This document shows, one piece after another, positions 23,761 to 32,284 of a stretch of 64,000 bases of DNA. The position numbers and the translations under genes are program-made. The first letter of the stretch is position 1, and the number at the start of each line of letters is the position of its first letter. The notes under the pieces are model-generated. The model saw nothing but the letters and a program-made list of their open reading frames with translations. It ran no database searches and was not told the DNA's origin. Source of the DNA: Pseudomonas eucalypticola (GTDB lineage: Bacteria; Pseudomonadota; Gammaproteobacteria; Pseudomonadales; Pseudomonadaceae); contig NZ_CP056030.1 of NCBI RefSeq assembly GCF_013374995.1, forward strand, positions 4,434,501-4,498,500, given 5' to 3'.

Positions 23761-24786
23761 TCAGCGGTATTCATTGAAAAGGTCCGTGCGCGGTGCGGTG
23801 GATTCACGCAGCACGATGCTGGGGGCGACGATCTGCTGAGCCACGCCTTCCCCCACTTTGCCCCCGATGCGAGCCAGCAGCCGCTGGGCGGCCTGCTCCC
23901 CGAGCTGGCGGATGGATTGCCCCACCGTGGTCAACGCCGGGTACACATAGCGGCACAACTGGATATCGTCGAAGCCGATGACCGACAACTCCCCTGGCAC
24001 CCTGATGCCACGCTCGGCGGCGGCCCGCAGCACGCCCATGCCGATCATGTCGTTGGCGGCGAACACCGCCGTGGGCCGCTGGGGCCCATCGAGCAATGGA
24101 CCAGCGGCCTGGTAGCCACCGGGGCCGGTGAAGTCGGTTTCCACCAGGCGGCCAGCGCTGGGCTCGACGTTGAATTCAGCCAGCGCCCGGTGGTAACCGG
24201 CCTGGCGCATCTGCGCCACACTGGTGTCGGCCGGGCCGTTGATGCAGGCGATGTCCCGGTGCCCCAATTCCAGCAAGTGACGGGTGGCCAGATAGCCGCC
24301 CAACTCATGGTCGATGCGCACCAGGTCCGCCTCCACGCCCTCCAGGCTGCGGTCGACGATGACCATGGGCGTGCGCACGGCCGCGAGGCTGCTGAGCAGG
24401 TCGCCGTCCTTGCCCACGGACGCCACGATGAGGCCGTCCACACGCTTCTCCAACAGCACGCGCAGGTAGCTGCGCTGTTTCTGCGGGTCATCATCGGAGT
24501 TGCACAGAATCACGCAGTAACCATTGCGCTCGCAACAGTCTTCGATACCCCGGGCCAGTTCGGCGAAATACGGGTTGATGCTGTTGGGCACCAACAGGCC
24601 GATGGTGGCCGTGCTGCGCGCCTTCAGCGAGCGTGCCACGGCACTGGGCACGTAATCCAGGCTGGCGATGGCCGCCTCGACCTTGAGGCGCACCGGTTCG
24701 CTCACCGGGCGTGTCTTGTTCAACACATGGGAGACCGTGGTGTAGGAAATGCCCGCCAACGCGGCGACATCTTTGATCGTCGCCAT
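23761..24786 (-). CDS. rbsR: LacI-family ribose operon repressor
   Basis: A 341-residue repressor. The N-terminal HTH is ATIKDVAALAGISYTTVSHV, with hinge helix YVPSAVARSLK, followed by a periplasmic-binding-like effector domain (about 60-330). It is placed inside the operon between rbsC and rbsK, as usual in Pseudomonas. It probably binds the palindrome at 28428-28441 and releases it on ribose. Confidence 0.94.
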   Translation of the reverse strand: MATIKDVAALAGISYTTVSHVLNKTRPVSEPVRLKVEAAIASLDYVPSAVARSLKARSTATIGLLVPNSINPYFAELARGIEDCCERNGYCVILCNSDDDPQKQRSYLRVLLEKRVDGLIVASVGKDGDLLSSLAAVRTPMVIVDRSLEGVEADLVRIDHELGGYLATRHLLELGHRDIACINGPADTSVAQMRQAGYHRALAEFNVEPSAGRLVETDFTGPGGYQAAGPLLDGPQRPTAVFAANDMIGMGVLRAAAERGIRVPGELSVIGFDDIQLCRYVYPALTTVGQSIRQLGEQAAQRLLARIGGKVGEGVAQQIVAPSIVLRESTAPRTDLFNEYR

Positions 24787-24789
24787 GGC

Positions 24790-25782
24790 TCAGCTCCGCT
24801 TGCGAGCGCGATGGCTGCGATAGGTGTCGAGCACCACGGCGACCACGATCACGGCACCGGTAATGATCCGCTTGGTCGGCTCGGTAGCACCGATTTGCGC
24901 CAGCCCCGCGGCCAGCACCGAAATGATCAGCACACCGAAGAAGGTACTGATCACCGACCCTCGCCCCCCCATCAGGCTGGTGCCGCCGATCACTACCGCG
25001 GCGATCACCTGCAGCTCCAGGCCAGAACCAGCGTTCGGGTCGGCGGCCTCCAGGCGGGAAATCTGGAACAGCGCCGCCAACCCAGCCAGCAGCCCCATCA
25101 GCGAGAACACCAGAATCTTGTAGGGTCTGGGATTGATGCCGGCCAGGCGCACCGCCTCTTCATTGGTGCCGATGCCGATCAGGTAGCGGCCGAACACCGT
25201 GCGGGTCAGCACCGCCTGGGCGACGATGATGACCACCAGGGCAATGATGAAAGACGGCGAAATGCCAACCGCAATAGGGTCGGACAGCCAGGCAAAGGCA
25301 TCGCCGATGTAGGCGGTGCGCGAATCGGTCATCTGGTACGCCACGCCCCGGGCCATTTCCAGTACACCCAGGGAGACGATGAACGATGGAATACGCCAGG
25401 CCACGGTAATGGAACCGGTGACCGTGCCGGCCAGGGCCGCGCAGCCCATGCCCAGCAGCGCCGCCGGCAGTACGCTCCAGCCCCAGCCGAGGATCGCCAC
25501 GCTGACCGCCGAGGCCGCTAGCGCCAGCACCGACCCTACCGACAGGTCAATGCCGCCAATGATCAGCACAAAGGTCATGCCCACCGCCAGCACCATCAGG
25601 TCAGGTATCTGGTTGGCCAGGGTGCTGAACGTGTTATAGGACAGGAAGTGATCGCTGAGCAGCGAGAACAGCACGATCATCGCCACCAAAGCACCGGCCA
25701 GGCCCAGGTAGGTGCCCAGCCCGAAATAAGTGCCACTGCGCCTGGCCGCGGGTTTCGCATCAGGTAATACGGAGGTCTTCAT
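24790..25782 (-). CDS. rbsC: ribose ABC transporter permease
   Basis: A 330-residue BPD_transp_2-type inner-membrane permease with about eight to ten TM segments. The family signature GGIDLSVGSVLALAASAVSV lies at about 77-96 and the coupling EAVRLAGIN loop at about 206-214. It forms the translocation channel with RbsA. It overlaps rbsA by 4 bases. Confidence 0.96.
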   Translation of the reverse strand: MKTSVLPDAKPAARRSGTYFGLGTYLGLAGALVAMIVLFSLLSDHFLSYNTFSTLANQIPDLMVLAVGMTFVLIIGGIDLSVGSVLALAASAVSVAILGWGWSVLPAALLGMGCAALAGTVTGSITVAWRIPSFIVSLGVLEMARGVAYQMTDSRTAYIGDAFAWLSDPIAVGISPSFIIALVVIIVAQAVLTRTVFGRYLIGIGTNEEAVRLAGINPRPYKILVFSLMGLLAGLAALFQISRLEAADPNAGSGLELQVIAAVVIGGTSLMGGRGSVISTFFGVLIISVLAAGLAQIGATEPTKRIITGAVIVVAVVLDTYRSHRARKRS

Positions 25783-27332
25783 GCAAGGTTCCTGGGCGCT
25801 GTATCACTGACCAGCGCATCTCGTTTTTGATAACCGGCAAAGGCGGCAGCCAGCAGTTGGTCCTGGGTCCAGTGGTCACGCTCGAACGTGTCGATCAGGC
25901 GGCCCGCCGACAGCACCCCGATACGGTCGCAAATCAGCATCAGCTCGCGCAGGTCACTGGACACCACCACCAGGGCTTTGCCCTGGCGCGTCAATTCCCC
26001 CAGCAAGGCGTAGATGTCGAACTTGGCACCCACATCGATACCACGGGTAGGCTCGTCAAACAGCAGCACCGAGCAGTCACGCTCCAGCCAGCGGCCAATC
26101 ACCACTTTTTGCTGGTTGCCGCCAGACAATTGCGACACCAACTGGTCCGGGCTGGAACTGCGAATGTGCATGGCCTGGATCTGCCGTTGCGCCAGCTGGC
26201 GCTCGGCGCCACCGTGCACCACACCGGCCGCCGAAATGGCCGGCATGTTGCCCAGGGCGATATTGGCGCTGATGGACTGCGACAGCAGCAGGCCTTCGCC
26301 CTTGCGGTCCTCGGTGATCAGGGCGATGCCATGGGCCACGGCATCGGCGGGCGAACGAATGGCGGCCTTGCGCAAGGGCACGCCCACTTCCACATGGCCA
26401 CTGTCGGCGGCGTCGGCCCCGAAGATCAGGCGCAGCAGTTCGGTACGGCCGGCGCCGATCAGTCCGGAGATACCGAAAATCTCGCCCTTGCGCACCTCGA
26501 ACGACACGTCATGGACCCTGCCAGCGCGGCTGAGGTTTTTCACCGCCAGCACGGGGTCGCCGATGTGCCGGGCGCCCAGGTCGATGTGCTCGCCCAACTC
26601 ACGGCCCACCATCAGGTTGACCAGTTGTTCGCTGTCGTAGCGACGCATGTCATCCACGCACACCATCTGGCCATCACGCAGCACGGCGATGCGCTGGGCT
26701 ACTCGTGCGAGCTCTTCCAGGCGATGGGAGATATAGACAATGGCCACGCCACGGGCCTGCAGGCGGGCAATCTGCTCGAAGAGCATTTCCACCTCGCGCG
26801 AGGTGAGCATGGCCGTGGGTTCATCCAGAATCAGCACATGGCAGTCGCCGATCAGGTTGCGGGCGATTTCCACCATCTGCTGATGGCCGATACCCAGCTC
26901 ACCCACCAGGGTATCCGGGTCGATGGCTTCCAGGCCTACCTGCGCCATGGCATGCACGGCCGCTTCGCGCAGGCGCTTGCGGTCGATCCAGCCGGCACGG
27001 CTGGGCAGGTTGTCGAGAAACAGGTTTTCCGCCACCGACAGGGTCGGCAACAGGTTGAGTTCCTGCATGACCATGCGCACGCCCAGCGCTTCGGCGGCGG
27101 CGCGGCTGACCGGGCGGTACGCCTGGCCCTGGTAGTGCATTTCACCCACGGTGGCGGTTTCCAGGCCGCCGATGATCTTGGACAAGGTGCTTTTGCCGGC
27201 GCCGTTTTCCCCGGTCAGGGCCAGCACCTCGCCGCGCACCAGGCTCAGGTCGATGCCCGACAGCACCGGCTGAGCGTAGGTCTTACCGATACCACTGACC
27301 GAGAGTACGACGTTCGGGGCAGCAGCTGACAT
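25779..27332 (-). CDS. rbsA: ribose ABC transporter ATP-binding protein (double ABC)
   Basis: A 517-residue protein with two fused ABC domains, starting at ATG 27332. The first has Walker A GENGAGKST, signature LGIGHQQMVEIARNL and Walker B VLILDEPTAM. The second has a degenerate Walker A region (SGLIGAGRTE), signature LSGGNQQKVVIGRWL and Walker B VLLFDEPTRG. This asymmetry is normal for the CUT2 sugar importers. It energises RbsC. Confidence 0.96.
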   Translation of the reverse strand: MSAAAPNVVLSVSGIGKTYAQPVLSGIDLSLVRGEVLALTGENGAGKSTLSKIIGGLETATVGEMHYQGQAYRPVSRAAAEALGVRMVMQELNLLPTLSVAENLFLDNLPSRAGWIDRKRLREAAVHAMAQVGLEAIDPDTLVGELGIGHQQMVEIARNLIGDCHVLILDEPTAMLTSREVEMLFEQIARLQARGVAIVYISHRLEELARVAQRIAVLRDGQMVCVDDMRRYDSEQLVNLMVGRELGEHIDLGARHIGDPVLAVKNLSRAGRVHDVSFEVRKGEIFGISGLIGAGRTELLRLIFGADAADSGHVEVGVPLRKAAIRSPADAVAHGIALITEDRKGEGLLLSQSISANIALGNMPAISAAGVVHGGAERQLAQRQIQAMHIRSSSPDQLVSQLSGGNQQKVVIGRWLERDCSVLLFDEPTRGIDVGAKFDIYALLGELTRQGKALVVVSSDLRELMLICDRIGVLSAGRLIDTFERDHWTQDQLLAAAFAGYQKRDALVSDTAPRNLA

Positions 27333-27387
27333 AGCGATTCTCCAGGCGCCCACCCAGGACGGGCAGGCGCGGCAATGCAAGGAAGGC

Positions 27388-28344
27388 TCAGGGCTTGGTG
27401 ACCAGCTCTACCGGTGTTTCGATCACGCCATTGGCGGCGCCATCGACCGGTTCGTGCTTGAGCATCTTCAAGGCCGCCTGAATACCGAAGACCGCCTGCT
27501 TGGCGGCGAACTGGTCAGCGGTGGCCAGCACGCGACCGTCCTTGAGCATTGGCTTGATGGCATTGATGTTGTCGTAGCCCACCACTTGCACCTTGCCCGC
27601 CTTGCCCGCCGCGCGAACGGCCGATACGGCGCCCAGGGCCATGCTGTCGTTGCCCGCCAGCAACGCCTTCAGATCGGGATATTCGTTGAGCATCGCCGAG
27701 GCCACGGCGTTGCCCTTGTCGATTTCCCAGTTGCCCGACTGGGTGGAAACGATCTTCATGCCCGCGGCGTCCATCGCATCCTTGAAGCCCGCAGTGCGTT
27801 GTTGGGCATTGGTGGTGGTAGGCACCCCTTCGATGATGCCCACCTGGTCGCCGGCCTTGAGCTGTTTGGCCAGGTATTCACCCACCAGGCGCGCGCCTTT
27901 GCGGTTGTCGGGGCCCACGAACGGCACGCTGATGTCCTTGCTCTTGAGCACGGCGGGGTCGAGCTGGTTGTCGATGTTGATCACCGTGATGCCGGCGTCC
28001 ATGGCCTTCTTGATCACCGGCACCAGCGCCTTGGAGTCGGCCGGGGCGATGACCAGGGCGTCGACCTTGGAGACGATCATCTGCTCGACGATGCGAATCT
28101 GGTTGGCGGTGTCGGATTCGTCCTTGATTCCGTTGGAAATCAGGTCAAAATCGGCTGGATGGCTTTTCTGGTAGTCCTTGGCGCCGTCTTCCATGGTGAG
28201 GAAGAATTCGTTGGCGAGCGACTTCATCACCAGCGCCACTTTTGGCTTGGCGGTGTCGGCAACGGCTTGAGACAGGGGCGCGACCGCACAGGCGGCGGCC
28301 AACAGGGATGCAGCGAGAAAACGTCCAGCGACTGGCAATTTCAT
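27388..28344 (-). CDS. rbsB: D-ribose-binding periplasmic protein
   Basis: A 318-residue type-1 periplasmic binding protein with a Sec signal peptide (about 1-29, ending SQAVA-DTA). Binding-site landmarks include VMKSLANEFFLTMEDGAKDY, VINIDNQLD, the GNDSMALGA hinge and VVGYDNINAI. It delivers ribose to RbsAC and is the first gene of the operon. The operator palindrome lies about 85-100 bases before its start. Confidence 0.96.
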   Translation of the reverse strand: MKLPVAGRFLAASLLAAACAVAPLSQAVADTAKPKVALVMKSLANEFFLTMEDGAKDYQKSHPADFDLISNGIKDESDTANQIRIVEQMIVSKVDALVIAPADSKALVPVIKKAMDAGITVINIDNQLDPAVLKSKDISVPFVGPDNRKGARLVGEYLAKQLKAGDQVGIIEGVPTTTNAQQRTAGFKDAMDAAGMKIVSTQSGNWEIDKGNAVASAMLNEYPDLKALLAGNDSMALGAVSAVRAAGKAGKVQVVGYDNINAIKPMLKDGRVLATADQFAAKQAVFGIQAALKMLKHEPVDGAANGVIETPVELVTKP

Positions 28345-28427
28345 GGGGTCACTCCGAGCTTATGATTATTTTTGTGCAAGCTGAGGTGCGCAGCGTCGGG
28401 CTGAAAGGTTAAAGCAGGATAATTCAG

Positions 28428-28441
28428 CGCAAACGTTTGCG
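28428..28441. promoter_or_regulatory. RbsR operator palindrome
   Basis: CGCAAACGTTTGCG is a perfect 14-bp palindrome with the central CG typical of LacI-family operators, close to the E. coli RbsR site (GCGAAACGTTTCGC). It lies upstream of rbsB on the minus strand. Confidence 0.85.
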
Positions 28442-28653
28442 TTATCGAACTATGAGGACGGCTAGGGTTATTTGTCAACAGGAACTCTGGTTTGCAGCAC
28501 TCCCCAGATCGGGCGCCAGCCGATGTCAAGAAGGGGCAACACTCAAGCGCCCACCGCCAAGGCCCGCGAAAAAAATACTTTCCTCCCACGCAGCAAATCC
28601 CCTTTTTCACTGTCACAAGCGCTCTTCTTCAGCCGACCAGTTGCGAAAATGCC

Positions 28654-28681
28654 TACAGTAAAATACTGTATGCGCATACAG
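28654..28681 (+). promoter_or_regulatory. LexA (SOS) box plus overlapping second palindrome
   Basis: CTGTATGCGCATACAG at 28666-28681 is a perfect 16-bp palindrome fitting the CTGT-N8-ACAG LexA consensus, 20 bases before the GTG of the DUF1654 gene. Overlapping it, TACAGTA (28654-28660) and TACTGTA (28664-28670) form a second inverted repeat with a 3-base spacer. The rest of 28345-28700 holds the rbs operator and no gene I can support. Confidence 0.75.
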
Positions 28682-28700
28682 CAAAAACAAGGAATGCTTC

Positions 28701-28943
28701 GTGGCTACCACTTCCCCTTCCCCGCTCGACAGTTACCAGCAGCTCGGCCTGCGCATTTCCAAGATCATCAACTCGCCCACGGCCCAGAAAGCCAAGTCGG
28801 CGCTGATCTTCAAGCTGGAGCACGAATCACCCGAGGACTGGGCGCAGTTGCTGGAGGAGATCGGCGAAAACGACAACGTCACCCTCGCCTGGCGCGACGA
28901 TGGCGGCGTGCAGATCTTCTGGGTCGTGCCCAAGGAAGACTGA
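28701..28943 (+). CDS. DUF1654 protein, probably SOS-regulated
   Basis: An 80-residue Pseudomonas-specific protein starting with GTG 28701 (AAGGA 6 bases upstream). YQQLGLRISKIINSPTAQKA, then WAQLLEEIGENDNVTLAWRD and a final VQIFWVVPKED fit the DUF1654 family. No enzymatic motif is seen. The LexA box directly upstream predicts induction by DNA damage. Members of the family have been noted near nucleases, and here a secreted nuclease follows at 29022. Confidence 0.8.
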   Translation: MATTSPSPLDSYQQLGLRISKIINSPTAQKAKSALIFKLEHESPEDWAQLLEEIGENDNVTLAWRDDGGVQIFWVVPKED

Positions 28944-29021
28944 GCCCCGCCCGCTACACCGCTTAACGGCGCGCGCCACACAGGCACGCGCCTTCCCCTC
29001 GCTATTTGATTGGAAGCATGC

Positions 29022-30083
29022 ATGTTCAGAACACTCACCACGGCGCTGCTGGCGCTGATGCTCGTCTGCGGCCAGGCGTTTGCCGATGTCCGCATTGGCA
29101 CCTGGAACCTGGAGCACCTCAGCGTGCGCCCCGGCAAGGATTTCGCCAGCATCGCGAAGGTGGCGCAGAACGTCGACTTTCTCGCCGTGCAGGAACTGAT
29201 GAACGAGGACGGCCTGACCGCCTTGCAAAAAGCCCTGGAGCAGGCCACCGGCAGCAAATGGTCGGCGATGGCTTCCCACGCCACCGGGCGCAGCTCCTAC
29301 AAGGAGATGTATGGCTTCGTCTGGCGCGACGATGCCGTGGCCTATGAAGACGGCGCCGTGACCTACCTGGACAAGGGCGACCACTTCGAGCGCGAACCCT
29401 ACTCGGCGCGCTTCCGCAACCTGAAAGACAACACCGCCTTCGTCGCCGCCACCGTGCACATTCACTACGGCAAGACCGTTGCCGACCGCACGAAGGAAAT
29501 CGCCGTGCTGGGGGATTACTGGGACTGGCTCAAGAGTGTGTATGACGGCAACACCAACATCATGCTGATGGGCGACTTCAACACCCCACCCACATCCACT
29601 GCCTGGGCCGGCCTGCGCACCAGCGCGCGGCCGCTGATGCTGCAAGGCGCCAGCACCCTGTCCACGACCGATGGCCAGTTCTCCAACCTCTACGACAACA
29701 TCTTCGTGGCCAACGAGAGCACCATCAAGGTCAAGACCGTGCAGGTGTTCGATTACCCCAGCTACCTGAAGATGAGCAACGCCAAAGGCCGGTCCAGCGT
29801 TTCCGACCACGCACCGATTTTCCTCGATGCCGTCATGGGCGGAAAAGCCAGCGGCAAGGCGACGCCGTTCGCCAGCACAGCACCGGCCAGCAAGCCGCAG
29901 GTCGCCAGCGCCGACAGCAGCACCGCTGCCACCGGCCCGGTGCGTGGTAACCGCAACTCCCAGACGTACCACCGCCCGGATTGCCCGTCCTACAACACCA
30001 TTGCCGCGAAGAACCGGGTTGAATTCGACAGCGAGGCAGCAGCGCTGGCGGCGCATTACCACATCGCAGGTAACTGCCGCTGA
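29022..30083 (+). CDS. secreted endonuclease/exonuclease/phosphatase-family nuclease
   Basis: A 353-residue protein starting at ATG 29022 (GGAAG upstream) with a Sec signal peptide cleaved near AFA-DVR. The EEP fold is marked by IGTWNLEH, AVQELMNED (metal-binding Glu), LMGDFNTPP and SVSDHAPIF (catalytic Asp-His). After an Ala/Ser/Pro linker (about 275-305) a C-terminal motif follows: GNRNSQTYHRPDCPSYNTIA, then NRVEFDSEAAALAAHY and NCR. Its Cys/His arrangement resembles the Ada-type metal-binding module often fused to secreted DNases. It is a likely extracellular DNase. Confidence 0.85.
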   Translation: MFRTLTTALLALMLVCGQAFADVRIGTWNLEHLSVRPGKDFASIAKVAQNVDFLAVQELMNEDGLTALQKALEQATGSKWSAMASHATGRSSYKEMYGFVWRDDAVAYEDGAVTYLDKGDHFEREPYSARFRNLKDNTAFVAATVHIHYGKTVADRTKEIAVLGDYWDWLKSVYDGNTNIMLMGDFNTPPTSTAWAGLRTSARPLMLQGASTLSTTDGQFSNLYDNIFVANESTIKVKTVQVFDYPSYLKMSNAKGRSSVSDHAPIFLDAVMGGKASGKATPFASTAPASKPQVASADSSTAATGPVRGNRNSQTYHRPDCPSYNTIAAKNRVEFDSEAAALAAHYHIAGNCR

Positions 30084-30160
30084 CACGACGCCTGAAAGCT
30101 ACCAGCGCCTGCTGGACCAGCGTAACAGGCTGAAATTCAACCCGTGAAATGAGAGGACCT

Positions 30161-30490
30161 ATGCGACGTTTAGCCTTGACCCTGGCAACCCTGCTGTTGG
30201 CCGCCACCGCCAACTCGGCGATGGCGCGGAATCTGAACCGTCACGAAGTGCACATGTGCAAATGGGGCGCCGACGTGGCTCGCCATGCCCAGCAGGAAAA
30301 ACTGTCGGGCGTGACGCTGTACAGTGCTCGGCGCAAGCTGGCGCACCAGCGCTTCAGTCAGCCATGGATGCGCAGCATGGCCATGGGCATTACCGAACAG
30401 ACCTACCACAGCCGCTCGCGCATGCGACCGGCCGCGGTGGGCAAGACCTACCTCGAAGGCTGCGTGCGCCACGAACGGGCACGTCGCTAA
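30161..30490 (+). CDS. small exported basic protein
   Basis: A 109-residue protein (ATG 30161, AGGA 5 bases upstream) with a signal peptide MRRLALTLATLLLAATANSA cut near AMA-RN. The mature part is strongly basic (Arg/His-rich: NLNRHEVHMCKW, AHQRFSQPWMRSMAMG) with two Cys. It is probably periplasmic. No family is recognised. Confidence 0.66.
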   Translation: MRRLALTLATLLLAATANSAMARNLNRHEVHMCKWGADVARHAQQEKLSGVTLYSARRKLAHQRFSQPWMRSMAMGITEQTYHSRSRMRPAAVGKTYLEGCVRHERARR

Positions 30491-30493
30491 GGG

Positions 30494-31015
30494 TCAGGGG
30501 TGTGAACTGCGCAGGCGCGCCATGCTGAAGACATTGGTCAGCCGGCCGTCGCGCAGGGCGTAATCGCGCAGCTCACCCTCTACTTCGAAACCGAACTTGC
30601 CGTACAGGGCCAGGGCAGGCTCATTGTCGGTATACACCGTCAGCTCCACCCGGCGCAGCCCCATCCAGTTGTCCGCCACTTCCAGTACGGCACTCATCAG
30701 CCGCGTTCCCACGCCCTTGCCCTGCCATCGTGGCGCCACGCCCATGCCCAGGGAACCGCTGTGGGCCAAGCGCACGCGCTCGCTCTGCCAGAGCGAACAG
30801 TGGCCCACGACCTGACCCTTGTCCGTAGCCACCAACGCTACCCGTCGCTCGCTGTCGGCGCCCGTCGCCAGGCGCTTGCTCCACACCTCCACGCTCGCCC
30901 AGGGCATCTGCAACACCTGGCGCGTAACGGCCGGGTGGCCATAAAGCTCGGCCAGCCCTTGGGCGTGCAAAGCGGTCGCGGGTTCGATGCGGATCTCGTC
31001 GGCATGGCCAGTCAT
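30494..31015 (-). CDS. GNAT-family N-acetyltransferase
   Basis: A 173-residue acetyltransferase. The acetyl-CoA loop GVAPRWQGKGVGTRL (R/Q-x-x-G-x-G/A form) sits at about 92-106, and the C-terminal VYTDNEPALALYGKFGFEVE is the classical GNAT motif B. The substrate is unknown; similarity is to RimJ/YhhY-type enzymes that acetylate protein N-termini or amino acids. It is convergent with the 30161 gene. Confidence 0.88.
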   Translation of the reverse strand: MTGHADEIRIEPATALHAQGLAELYGHPAVTRQVLQMPWASVEVWSKRLATGADSERRVALVATDKGQVVGHCSLWQSERVRLAHSGSLGMGVAPRWQGKGVGTRLMSAVLEVADNWMGLRRVELTVYTDNEPALALYGKFGFEVEGELRDYALRDGRLTNVFSMARLRSSHP

Positions 31016-31076
31016 GGGCTGCTACTCCTTGTGCAGTGGAGCCCGAGTGTAGGCGAACCGCGTCCGGCGATGCCAG

Positions 31077-31646
31077 TCAGTTGGCCTGGTGCGGTGCCAC
31101 CACTGACTTGATGCCCTGGGCGGCGAGCAATTGCGTGCGCTTCTGCTCAGCCTCGTCCCGGGTCTTGAAGGGGCCCAGGTAGACCGTCTGCTTGCCGTCG
31201 CGGTCGGCGACGCTGGCAATGAAGCCGTTCTCGATCAGGCGCGAGGTCATGTCACTGAGCGCCCCCATGTTGGCCCCCGCGACGATCTGCACTTCCCAGC
31301 CATTGGCCGACTCGACCGCAGCCGGGGCGTCGGCCGCCTGGGCCACTTCCTGGCCTTCACCACACACCTGGCGGACCTTGGGATTGTTGCCGTCTTCGTC
31401 GATGACCGCGGTAAAGCCGTCTTCGGTCTTGATGGCGGCGTAGTTACGGTAGCCCTCGAACTTGCCCGAGGCATCCTTCTGCCGCACCTGGCCACAGACA
31501 TCACCCTTTGGCGTGGTGCGCACGTTGGTGAAACGCGCGGTCTTGGGGTTGTCCAGATGCAACAACACCGCTTTCGCCGATTCCTCGACCGCACTGCCAC
31601 AGCCTGCCAACATCAATACCGCACCCACAGCCATCAATTTGCGCAC
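31077..31646 (-). CDS. SPOR-domain lipoprotein (paralogue 1)
   Basis: A 189-residue lipoprotein starting at GTG 31646 (GGAGG 7 bases upstream) with lipobox MLAGC. Residues about 25-100 form a conserved module with Cys pairs (KAVLLHLDNPKTARFTNV, VCGQV, RQVCGE). The C-terminal about 70 residues (WEVQIVAGANMGALSDMTSR, then VYLGPFKTRDEAEQKRTQLL) have the SPOR pattern that binds denuded peptidoglycan glycans at division sites. The gene at 32281-32919 has the same architecture. Confidence 0.82.
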   Translation of the reverse strand: MRKLMAVGAVLMLAGCGSAVEESAKAVLLHLDNPKTARFTNVRTTPKGDVCGQVRQKDASGKFEGYRNYAAIKTEDGFTAVIDEDGNNPKVRQVCGEGQEVAQAADAPAAVESANGWEVQIVAGANMGALSDMTSRLIENGFIASVADRDGKQTVYLGPFKTRDEAEQKRTQLLAAQGIKSVVAPHQAN

Positions 31647-31778
31647 GCGCCGACCTCCCGAAAATGATCCGCCGATTTTACCACTGTTCGCCGTGCAGGT
31701 AGCGGCCGCGCGCACTTCCCGCCACCGCGCCTCTGGTCGATAATGGCCTGGCTTTTCACCGCCTGATCAGAGACCACC

Positions 31779-32075
31779 ATGATTCCCAAAGAAACCCGCA
31801 GCCAGCTCGCCCTGGACAAATTTGCCGCCAGCCAGCCGCAGTTGCTCGACGAAATCAAAGACTTGAGCGCCAAGGAACAAGAACAGCAGATTCAATGGGC
31901 CTTCGATGACCAGGCCGAAGAGCAGGGTATCGAGCCCTGGGAGCTGACCCTGGAACTGATCGCCACCTCACCGGAGGAGCTTAGGGCCATGCGCCTGGAA
32001 GTGCATCAGGAAGTTGCCGAGACCCTGGGCATGAGCTGGGAGGAATACTGCAGCTTCAATGAAATCGAACCCTGA
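31779..32075 (+). CDS. DUF6388-like small cytosolic protein
   Basis: A 98-residue acidic helical protein. The run QQIQWAFDDQAEEQGIEPWE, then LTLELIATSPEELRAMRLEV and ETLGMSWEEYC, matches what I recall as the DUF6388 family of Pseudomonas. Function is unknown. It lies between the two paralogous SPOR lipoprotein genes but on the opposite strand. Confidence 0.72.
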   Translation: MIPKETRSQLALDKFAASQPQLLDEIKDLSAKEQEQQIQWAFDDQAEEQGIEPWELTLELIATSPEELRAMRLEVHQEVAETLGMSWEEYCSFNEIEP

Positions 32076-32140
32076 AAGCGGGAACCCTCACGCCCGTTGG
32101 CCGTTCAAATGGAGCAACGAACACCACGGAGCACAGCCCC

Positions 32141-32284
32141 ATGAACCCCGATAGCGATTTCGACCACGGTGACGAAGCCCCGCTCAACGACTCCGACGAG
32201 GGCGAGGCGAATCTGGATACCGAAGAAGCGCTCGCCGACGAGCCGGAAATCATCATCGACGACGGCGTCAACGGCGTCGATTAA
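32141..32284 (+). CDS. very acidic 47-residue protein
   Basis: ATG 32141 follows GGAG at 9 bases. The product is almost one third Asp/Glu (DSDFDHGDEAPLNDSDEGE, then EPEIIIDDG) with no hydrophobic core, so it is probably disordered. Its TAA stop overlaps, by palindromic TTAA, the stop of the minus-strand SPOR gene. It was found by reading the sequence. Translation is plausible but unproven. Confidence 0.5.
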   Translation: MNPDSDFDHGDEAPLNDSDEGEANLDTEEALADEPEIIIDDGVNGVD

